A stretch of 64,000 nucleotides of DNA. It comes from Gaiellasilicea sp963784895 (lineage in GTDB: Bacteria; Actinomycetota; Thermoleophilia; Gaiellales; Gaiellaceae). Positions 57,894 to 64,000 of the stretch are shown piece after piece (position 1 is the stretch's first letter; each line of letters begins with the position of its first letter). The translations under genes were made by a program, and so were the position numbers. The stretch spans positions 62,001 to 126,000 of the forward strand of contig CAWATM010000009.1 in NCBI GenBank assembly GCA_963784895.1, given 5' to 3'. The notes below the pieces were generated by a model that saw only the letters and a program-made list of their open reading frames with translations, was not told where the DNA came from and made no database searches.

Positions 57894-59140
57894 GCTGTCA
57901 CCGGCGTTTTCGCGGCGAGCAGCCGCTCGACGAGCTCCTCGTTCAGCGGATGCTGGCCGATCAACGGGTGCGCGAGCAGCGCCTTGCGCGTCGTCGCGGG
58001 GTCGCCCGTCACCGCGGCCCGCGCGGCCAGGCGCTCGTACGCCGCGACGTGTTGCGTTAGGCCGAGCAGCTCGGGGGCGAGCGGCGCCTGCGGGAGCGGG
58101 ACGAGCCGGCCAGCCTCGACGCGCGCCGGCACCTCGACGACGTCGTCGTCGGCGAGGCCGGCGAGCGTGCCGTCGTTGCGCAGGTCCACTTCGTGCACGA
58201 CGCCGTCGCCGCTGACCAGCGACCCGACGAGCCCCGTCGCCGCGTCGCTGTAGAAGGCGCCGCCGCGCTGCTCGAGCAGCGCCGGCTTCTCGTTCAGCGC
58301 CGGGTCGCGATAGAGCTCGAGCAGGCCGCGTTCGATCTCGGCGACGACCTCGGCGCGGGGCGTGCTCACGAGCTGCTCGCCGAGGATCGCGTCGTGCCGG
58401 TAGAAGTACTGGAGATAGGACGACGGCACGACGCCGAGCTCCTCCAGCAGCCGCAGCGGCAGCGCCGCCTGCTCCGCGATCTCGTCGCCGTGCGTCTCGA
58501 GCAGCTCCGGGAGGACATCGCGTCCGCCGACGTGGACGGCGCGGATCCAGGTCAGGTGATTGAGCCCGACCTGGTCGACGACGATCTCGTCCGGCTCGAG
58601 CCCGAGGTGCCGCGCGAAGGAGCGCTGGAAGCCAATCGCGACGTTGCAGAGGCCGACGGCGCGGTGGCCGGCGTCGAGCAGCGAGCGCGTGACGATGCCG
58701 ACGGGGTTCGTGAAGTCGACGATCCACGCGTCCGGCGACGCCAGCTCGCGCACACGCTCGGCGATCTCGAGCACGACGGGCACCGTGCGCAGCGCCTTCG
58801 CGAGGCCGCCGGCCCCGGTCGTCTCCTGGCCGATGCAGCCGCAGGCGAGCGGCACCGTCTCGTCCGAGAGGCGCGCGGCCTGGCCGCCGACGCGGATCTG
58901 GACGAGCACGAAGGCGGCGCCGTCGAGCGCCTGGTCGAGGTCACCCGTGACGAGGAGCTCGCCCTCGAAGCGCTGGCGCTCGAGCATCCGCGCGGCGAGG
59001 CCGCCGACGACCTCACGCCGCTCCGCGTCGATGTCGTGCAGCACGAGCTGCTGCACGCCGATCCGGTCGCGCTCGCGCGAGAGCCCCGAGACCAGCTCGG
59101 GCGTGTAGGTCGACCCCCCGCCGACGACCGCGATCTTCAT
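57890..59140 (-). CDS. Glycoside hydrolase family 4 enzyme
   Basis: A 416-residue NAD- and metal-dependent glycosidase: KIAVVGGGSTYTPELVSGL (Rossmann), IGQETTGAGGLAKALRT, DFTNPVGIVTRSLLDAGH, GLCNVAIGFQRSFAR (metal cysteine) and DQVGLNHLTWIRAV (metal histidine). GH4 enzymes cleave 6-phospho-glycosides by an oxidation-elimination route. The 6-phospho-beta-glucosidase group is the closest by eye. ATG 59140 overlaps the permease stop. Confidence 0.9.
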   Translation of the reverse strand: MKIAVVGGGSTYTPELVSGLSRERDRIGVQQLVLHDIDAERREVVGGLAARMLERQRFEGELLVTGDLDQALDGAAFVLVQIRVGGQAARLSDETVPLACGCIGQETTGAGGLAKALRTVPVVLEIAERVRELASPDAWIVDFTNPVGIVTRSLLDAGHRAVGLCNVAIGFQRSFARHLGLEPDEIVVDQVGLNHLTWIRAVHVGGRDVLPELLETHGDEIAEQAALPLRLLEELGVVPSSYLQYFYRHDAILGEQLVSTPRAEVVAEIERGLLELYRDPALNEKPALLEQRGGAFYSDAATGLVGSLVSGDGVVHEVDLRNDGTLAGLADDDVVEVPARVEAGRLVPLPQAPLAPELLGLTQHVAAYERLAARAAVTGDPATTRKALLAHPLIGQHPLNEELVERLLAAKTPVTA

Positions 59141-60012
59141 CCCTTGACCCCGGTCAGGGTGACGCCCTCGACGAAGGCGCGCTGGGCGAGGAAGAAGAGG
59201 ACGATCACCGGCAGCATCACGAGGATCGTCGCGGCCATGACGAGGTTCCACTGCACCTGGTGCAGCGAGCGGAACTGCGAGAGGCCGATCTGGACGACCC
59301 AGTTGTCCGGGTTCTCGCCGACGTAGAGCAGCGGCAGGAAGAAGTCGTTGAAGCAGTAGAGGACGGAGAAGAGCGCGACCGCGGCGATCGCCGGCTTCGC
59401 GAGCCGCACGACGACGGTGGTCAGGATCCGGAACTCGCCGCAGCCGTCGACCCGCGCGGCGTCGAGATAGTCCTCCGGGATCGTCAGGAAGAACTGGCGC
59501 AGGAGGAAGATCGCAAACGCGTCGCCGAGCCAGACGGGGATGATCAGCGGCCAGAGCGTGCCGACGAGATCGAGCTTCGCCCACATCACGTAGAGCGGCA
59601 CGACCGCGACCTGCGGCGGCAGCATCAGCGCCACGAGCACGACGAGGAAGACGGCGTCGCGGCCCTTCCAGCGCATGCGCGAGAGCGCGTAGGCAACGGG
59701 GATGCTGGAGACGACGACGCCGAGCGTGGCGAGGCCGGCATAGATCATCGTGTTCACGGTCCACTTCAGGAGCGGCGACTTGTGGAAGACCTCGGTGAAG
59801 TTGCCCCACTCGAACGTCTTCGGCCAGAGCTCGGGCGAGAGCGCCTGGTTCGAGGTCATCAGCGCGGTCAGGCAGATGAAGACGACGGGTGCGATGAACG
59901 CGATCGCCGCCGCGATCAGGAGGCTGTGCTCCGCGACGCCGATCAGGAACCGTTGCCGGCGGACGGCGGGCGGGAGCTTCCTGCGCTCGAACGGCTCCGC
60001 GACAGCGCTCAT
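59137..60012 (-). CDS. Sugar ABC transporter permease, MalG type
   Basis: A 291-residue protein with six transmembrane helices and the EAA loop DYLDAARVDGCGEFRILTTV plus RLAKPA, which contacts the ATPase. TSNQALSPELWPKTFEWGNF and the C-terminal QRAFVEGVTLTGVKG are the usual MalG/CUT1 text. It forms the channel with the MalF-type permease. The start overlaps the stop of that gene (ATGA). Confidence 0.9.
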   Translation of the reverse strand: MSAVAEPFERRKLPPAVRRQRFLIGVAEHSLLIAAAIAFIAPVVFICLTALMTSNQALSPELWPKTFEWGNFTEVFHKSPLLKWTVNTMIYAGLATLGVVVSSIPVAYALSRMRWKGRDAVFLVVLVALMLPPQVAVVPLYVMWAKLDLVGTLWPLIIPVWLGDAFAIFLLRQFFLTIPEDYLDAARVDGCGEFRILTTVVVRLAKPAIAAVALFSVLYCFNDFFLPLLYVGENPDNWVVQIGLSQFRSLHQVQWNLVMAATILVMLPVIVLFFLAQRAFVEGVTLTGVKG

Positions 60013-61022
60013 CGCGCCGCTCCCGAGTAGTGCACCCAGCGGCGCGAGTTCCTGACGATCAGCAGCGTGACCGCGAACGCCGCCGCGAGCAGCACCATCG
60101 CCATCGCCGACGCGTAACCCATGTTGAAGAAGCGGAAGCCGTGGTAGTAGAGGAGCACCGGATAGAAGAGCGTCGATCCCTCCGGATAGCCCTGCTCGAG
60201 CGTGCTCGTCGTGCCCGCCTGCGAGGCCTGGCCGGCCGCGATCGAGGCAGCGACGTAGGCCTGCGTGAAGTACTGGAGCGCCTGGATCACGCCGAGCACG
60301 ACCGCGAAGAGGATCACCGGGCTGATCGTCGGCAGCGTCACCCAGCGAAGCCGCTGGAACGCGCTCGCGCCGTCGAGTTGCGCCGACTCGTGCAGGTGGC
60401 GTGGCACGTCGAGGATCGCGGCGAGGAAGATGATCATGATGTTGCCGACGCCCCACATCGCGAGCAGCGTCAGTGACGGCTTCGACCACTCGGGCGCGTT
60501 GAACCAGAGCGGCCCCTCGATCCCGACCTTGTCGAGGCCGATGTTGACTGGGCCGGTCGCCGGGTTCAGCAGGTAGACGAAGCCGAGCGTCGCGGCCACG
60601 GGCGGCGCCAGGGCCGGCAGGTAGAAGATCGTACGGAAGACGCCGGCGCCGGTACGCGCGCGCGTCAGCATCTGCGCGATCCCGAACGCGAACAGCACCT
60701 GCAGCGGGACGGCGATCCCGATCAGCCAGAGCGTGTTCTTGATCGCGATGCTGATCTCAGGGTCGTCGTTGAGCATGTAGCGGTAGTTGGAGAGCCCGAC
60801 CCAGCGCGGTGGGCTGAGCAGGTCGTAGGAGTGGAACGACAGGTACGCGCTGTAGCCGAGCGGGTAGCCGATAAAGACGCAGAAGCCGACGAGCCAGGGG
60901 CTCATGAACGCGAGCACGAGCCCCCGGCGGCGCCAAGCAGCTCGCCGCTTGGCGCGCCGGCGGTCGAGCGCCGGGAAAGCCGGGACGGCGGATTCCGCCC
61001 CGGCTGCCGGCGTGTCGATCAC
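60009..61022 (-). CDS. Sugar ABC transporter permease, MalF type
   Basis: A 337-residue CUT1-family permease with six or seven helices: GLVLAFMSPWLVGFCVFIGY, NTLWLIGIAVPLQVLFAFGI and the EAA loop HLHESAQLDGASAFQRLRWV then TLPTIS. An arginine-rich cytoplasmic N-terminus precedes TM1. GTG 61022 is the first start after the binding-protein gene, 28 bp away. Confidence 0.9.
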   Translation of the reverse strand: MIDTPAAGAESAVPAFPALDRRRAKRRAAWRRRGLVLAFMSPWLVGFCVFIGYPLGYSAYLSFHSYDLLSPPRWVGLSNYRYMLNDDPEISIAIKNTLWLIGIAVPLQVLFAFGIAQMLTRARTGAGVFRTIFYLPALAPPVAATLGFVYLLNPATGPVNIGLDKVGIEGPLWFNAPEWSKPSLTLLAMWGVGNIMIIFLAAILDVPRHLHESAQLDGASAFQRLRWVTLPTISPVILFAVVLGVIQALQYFTQAYVAASIAAGQASQAGTTSTLEQGYPEGSTLFYPVLLYYHGFRFFNMGYASAMAMVLLAAAFAVTLLIVRNSRRWVHYSGAAR

Positions 61023-61050
61023 GGGACGGTCACCGTCCGCTTGTCGACGA

Positions 61051-62385
61051 TCACGGAGGGCCGCCGCCCGACTGCTTGAGCTTGGCGTCGATCTGCTTGT
61101 CGACTTCGGCGAGGCCCTTCCGGAGCTGGCTGACCTTGCCCGACTGCCACTTCGCGAGGAAGTTGGCAAACGTGTCGAGGTAGGCCGAGCCTGCGGTCGT
61201 GATCGGCGTCGTCTGCGACTTCGGGTTCGCGAAGATCTTCGTGAACGTCGCGAAGCGCGCATCCGGCTTCAGCTCCTTCGACTGGGCAGCGGCCTTCGTT
61301 GAAGGGACGTTGCGGATTCCATTCGAGAACTGCGCGAGTGCGTGGCTGTTCGTGGTCAGGTACTTCGTCAGCTGCCAGGCAGCCTCGCGGTTCTTGCCGT
61401 TCTTGGGGATGCCGATGATCGTGCCGTTGATGTAGCCCGAGCCGTAGAGGCCGGGCTGGGCCCCGTCGACCGGCATCGGCGCCGTGCCGTAGTCGAGGGT
61501 CTTCGCCTCGGCGGCGATGAAGGCGACCCGCCACTCGCCGTCCATCATCATCGCGAGCTTGCCGGTCTCGAACGCGTGCGAGGCGGAGAACTCGTCGCCC
61601 GCGCCCGCGTTCCACTTGACGAGATTCTTGTGCCCGTAGTAATCGACCAGGCTCTTCTGCCAGCGCAGCAGCTTCTGCCACTTCGGGTCACGGGAGAGGC
61701 TCGATTTGCCGTTGCTGTCGAACCACTTCGCGTTCACGAGCGGCTGCGTGGCGCCGGCGGTGTTCTGGTAGAAGCCGTAGAACGGGTTGTAGCCGACGAC
61801 CTTCAGCGACCCGTCGGCGTTCTTCGTCGTCAGCTTCTTCGCGTACGTCGTCAGCTCGCCGAGCGTCTTCGGCGGCCGGGTCAGCCCGGCGGCCTTGAAC
61901 ATGGCCTTGTTGTAATAGAAGCCATACACGTCCGCGAGTAGCGGCAGAGCGCACTGCTTGCCCTGATACGAGGTGTAGTACATCGTCGCCGCCGGGAAGA
62001 TGCTCTTGCTGATCTTGTCACGCTGCAGATACGAGTTGAGGTCGATCCAGCCGCCGGACGGGCAATAGATGCCGACGTTCGACGACGTGAACGAACTGAC
62101 CACGTCAGGTGCGTTGCCGCCGCGCAGGGCAGCGATGATCTTGTCGTCGTTGATCCCGCCCACGACCTTGATCTGCACTGCCGCGGTCTTCCGGTCGTAC
62201 TCGGCAACGACCTTCTTGAACTCGTTCAGCTCGCGGGCGCTCCAGCCGACCCACACTGTCAGCGTGGCCGGCGCGGCCTTCGCGGCGGGCGCAGCCGAGG
62301 TGGCGTGCTCCGACACGCCGGCGACCGCCGCCGCCCCCAGCACGAGCGAGGCGAGCAGGATGACTGCCGTCGCTACGCGTTTCAT
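61051..62385 (-). CDS. Sugar ABC transporter substrate-binding protein
   Basis: A 444-residue extracellular solute-binding protein, family 1. The signal sequence MKRVATAVILLASLVLGAAA lacks a lipobox cysteine, so anchoring is unclear. Then TLTVWVGWSARELNEFKKVV, PLLADVYGFYYNKAMFKAAG and MMMDGEWRVAFIAAE are typical. ATG 62385 has AAGGAGGT four bases upstream. It is first in a twelve-gene minus-strand operon and divergent from the ROK regulator. Confidence 0.9.
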   Translation of the reverse strand: MKRVATAVILLASLVLGAAAVAGVSEHATSAAPAAKAAPATLTVWVGWSARELNEFKKVVAEYDRKTAAVQIKVVGGINDDKIIAALRGGNAPDVVSSFTSSNVGIYCPSGGWIDLNSYLQRDKISKSIFPAATMYYTSYQGKQCALPLLADVYGFYYNKAMFKAAGLTRPPKTLGELTTYAKKLTTKNADGSLKVVGYNPFYGFYQNTAGATQPLVNAKWFDSNGKSSLSRDPKWQKLLRWQKSLVDYYGHKNLVKWNAGAGDEFSASHAFETGKLAMMMDGEWRVAFIAAEAKTLDYGTAPMPVDGAQPGLYGSGYINGTIIGIPKNGKNREAAWQLTKYLTTNSHALAQFSNGIRNVPSTKAAAQSKELKPDARFATFTKIFANPKSQTTPITTAGSAYLDTFANFLAKWQSGKVSQLRKGLAEVDKQIDAKLKQSGGGPP

Positions 62386-62425
62386 CTGACCTCCTTGGTG
62401 CGGGGGCGTCTCAGGCCTCCCGGAC

Positions 62426-62439
62426 AAGTTAGTTAACTT
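62426..62439. promoter_or_regulatory. Palindromic operator of the sugar operon
   Basis: AAGTTA and TAACTT around GT, about 40 bp upstream of the binding-protein start. The neighbouring TTTACT is shared in reverse complement with AGTAAAG upstream of the ROK gene (62515-62521), suggesting one regulator for both directions. Confidence 0.55.
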
Positions 62440-62533
62440 TACTGCCGCGACTCTGAACTTCCTGCGCCGGAAAGTCAAGGCATGGGGAACGGACTGGTGT
62501 CGGCCGACAAAAAGAGTAAAGTTCTCTTCCATC

Positions 62534-63706
62534 ATGGCCAGAGTTGCCGCGATCCCGCCGCTCCTGAAGGACTTGAACGAGCGCACCGTGCTCGACGCGA
62601 TCCGCACCGGCGCGCCGATCTCCCGAGCCGAGATCTCGCGCCGGGCCGGAATCTCGAAGCCGACCGTCTCGCTCGCGCTCCAGAACCTGCTCGACGCGGG
62701 GCTCGTGCGCGAAACCGCTCCCGATCCCGGCCGGCCCACCTACGGCGCCACGTTCTTCGAGGTCGTCCCTGAGGCCGGCCTCGTGCTCGGGCTCGACCTC
62801 GGCGCGCGCTTCCTCCGCGGCGCGATCTGCGACCTCCGCGGCGAGATCCGCTCCCGGCAGGACGTCGAGCTCGACGGCGCCGACGCCGAGGGAGCGATCG
62901 ACGCGATCGCCGGTCTCCGCGTCTCGCTCGCCCACGCCAGCGGGCTCCCGACCGACCGGATCGACGGCGTCGTCGTCGGCGTGCCCGGTGTCGTCGACGC
63001 GGTCACGGGCCGGCTCACGCTCGCCACGAACGTCCCCGGGCTCGAGGGCCGCGACTGGGGAGGCGATCTCCGCGACCGGCTCGAGCTGCCGGTGAGCGTC
63101 GAGAACGACATCAACCTCGCGGCGGTGGGGGAACGCTGGCGCGGGATGGCGCGCGGCGTCGAGGACTTCGTCTTCCTCTCCGTCGGGACCGGTCTCGGCT
63201 CGGGGCTCGTGCTGCGCGGCGAGCTGCACCGCGGCAGGAACGGCGCCGCCGGCGAGGTCGACCTCGTCGCCGCCGGACGCGACGAGGAGATCGATCCGTG
63301 TGCGGCGGCGGTGTCGGCGCTCGCCGAGAGCCTCGCGGGCGCTCACAGCGGCAGCACGGCGGTCCGTGCTCCGTACGACGTGCGCGGGATCTTCGCCGCT
63401 GCGCGGAGCGGTGATCCCGTGGGGCTGGCGGTCGTCGAAGAGGAAGCTCGCCGGATCGCCCTTCACATCGCGCCGATCTCGGCCGTCACCGACATCGCCC
63501 TCGTCGTCCTCGGCGGCGGCATCGGCGTCAACGCCGACCTCCTGCTCGACCCGATCAGGAACCTCCTCACCCGCTGGCTACCGTATCCCCCTCGGGTCGA
63601 GGTGTCGAGCCTCGGCGACGCGGCCGTTCTCACCGGCGCGCTCGCCGTCGGCCTGCGTTCGGCGGTCGACAACGTCTTCGCGAACCGCCGCCCCGTCCGC
63701 GCCTAG
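62534..63706 (+). CDS. ROK-family transcriptional regulator
   Basis: A 390-residue protein. The N-terminal winged HTH (ERTVLDAIRTGAPISRAEIS, RRAGISKPTVSLALQNLL) is followed by a sugar-kinase-like ROK domain: LGLDLGARFLRGAICDLRGE, NDINLAAVGERWRGMA and FLSVGTGLGSGLVLRGELHR. The ROK zinc motif (CxCGxxGCxE) is absent; the region reads GAAGEVDLVAAGRDEEIDP. TAAAGT, a likely -10, lies 11 bases before the ATG inside AAGAG/CTCTT. It probably represses the divergent sugar operon until an intracellular sugar binds. Confidence 0.85.
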   Translation: MARVAAIPPLLKDLNERTVLDAIRTGAPISRAEISRRAGISKPTVSLALQNLLDAGLVRETAPDPGRPTYGATFFEVVPEAGLVLGLDLGARFLRGAICDLRGEIRSRQDVELDGADAEGAIDAIAGLRVSLAHASGLPTDRIDGVVVGVPGVVDAVTGRLTLATNVPGLEGRDWGGDLRDRLELPVSVENDINLAAVGERWRGMARGVEDFVFLSVGTGLGSGLVLRGELHRGRNGAAGEVDLVAAGRDEEIDPCAAAVSALAESLAGAHSGSTAVRAPYDVRGIFAAARSGDPVGLAVVEEEARRIALHIAPISAVTDIALVVLGGGIGVNADLLLDPIRNLLTRWLPYPPRVEVSSLGDAAVLTGALAVGLRSAVDNVFANRRPVRA

Positions 63707-64000
63707 CGCGACTCCCCGCTCGACTCCGCCCAGAGGTTGATGTCGGACTCGGTCGCGTAGCGGTTGATCTCCGCCAGCTCGTCCTCGTCGAAGCCGAGCC
63801 GGTCGAGGGCGGCGACGTTCGCCTCGAGCTGTTCGACGCTGCTGGCGCCGATCAGCGCCGACGTCACGCGCCGATCGCGCAGGACCCAGGCGATCGCCAT
63901 CTGGGCGAGGCTCTGGCCGCGGCCGGCCGCGATCTCGTTCAGCGCGCGGATCTTCGCGAGAGCCTCCTCGGTCAGCCGATCGGCGGAGAGCGCCGTGCCC
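63703..64000 (-). CDS. Aldo/keto reductase, C-terminal part (5' end outside window)
   Basis: The last 98 codons of an aldo/keto reductase: IAAGRGQSLAQMAIAWVLRD, VTSALIGASSVEQLEANVAA and LGFDEDELAEINRY match the cofactor-binding C-terminal part of YghZ/voltage-gated-channel-beta-subunit-like AKRs. The catalytic tyrosine is outside the window. It converges with the ROK gene, overlapping by four bases. Confidence 0.85.
   Translation of the reverse strand, partial: GTALSADRLTEEALAKIRALNEIAAGRGQSLAQMAIAWVLRDRRVTSALIGASSVEQLEANVAALDRLGFDEDELAEINRYATESDINLWAESSGESR

Noticed and set aside
1..64000. CRISPR arrays, tRNA or rRNA genes, transposases
   Set aside because: No regularly spaced direct repeats with unique spacers, no cloverleaf or rRNA-like stretches and no transposase motifs were seen on either strand; short tRNA-like stretches could be missed without a scan.

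Overview
The window is high-GC DNA with tightly packed genes, many of them joined by ATGA or GTGA stop-start overlaps. Gene content (PAC2 proteasome-assembly-type protein, actinobacterial-style heme A synthase, PGM1-like ATP-grasp ligase, many leaderless-looking starts) points to an actinobacterium, most likely a deep-branching soil lineage such as the Thermoleophilia (Gaiellales/Solirubrobacterales). That placement is inference from gene content only. No rRNA, tRNA, CRISPR array, transposase or integrase was found.

1-12.9 kb: the 3' part of an acetyl-CoA synthetase, an arylsulfatase and a HAD phosphatase that are both interrupted by single-base insertions, two small genes, then a NUDIX/winged-helix (NrtR-like) gene. 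That gene has a clear promoter and a perfect palindrome over the -35, and heads an operon of four tandem quinone-oxidoreductase paralogues. After this come a pentapeptide-repeat protein, a DUF1905 protein, a secreted serine hydrolase and a secreted PQQ-type quinoprotein with a frameshift near its end.

13-18.3 kb: a cell-envelope group (PGM1-like ligase, membrane methyltransferase, L,D-transpeptidase, M15 carboxypeptidase), a TPR protein and an M16 protease. 18.3-25.6 kb: housekeeping and metabolic genes, including a five-gene overlapping operon OsmC / class V aminotransferase / M20 peptidase / epimerase / prephenate dehydratase, and a Mug-type DNA glycosylase.

26.7-36.0 kb: an accessory block of small, functionally unrelated, mostly single-gene units (VOC x3, GNAT x3, NTF2-like, YCII, RibD-like, MBL-like, signal peptidase, potassium channel, retropepsin-like). 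Almost every gene boundary carries one copy of the same ~33-bp repeat, always in the same orientation whatever the gene strand. This cassette-like array is the most striking architecture in the window.

36-51 kb: ArsR/SRPBCC pair with operator, NAD synthetase, an acyl-CoA ligase divergent from an MFS/TetR pair with palindromic operators, a probable free-standing ncRNA, an XRE-TPR regulator followed at once by a 33-residue secreted peptide (a layout like the RNPP quorum-sensing pairs of Firmicutes), a lipoprotein, a UbiB remnant, SelD, heme A synthase, PAC2 and a 167-bp palindromic element.

51.2-62.4 kb: a twelve-gene sugar operon on the minus strand. An ABC importer, GH4 glycosidase, GlcNAc-kinase-like protein and SIS protein are joined to a D-amino-acid-dehydratase-like PLP enzyme, RidA, a KDG-type kinase and KDPG aldolase. 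The layout suggests amino-sugar catabolism through 2-keto-3-deoxygluconate. A divergent ROK regulator (62.5 kb) probably controls it. The window ends in an aldo/keto reductase fragment.
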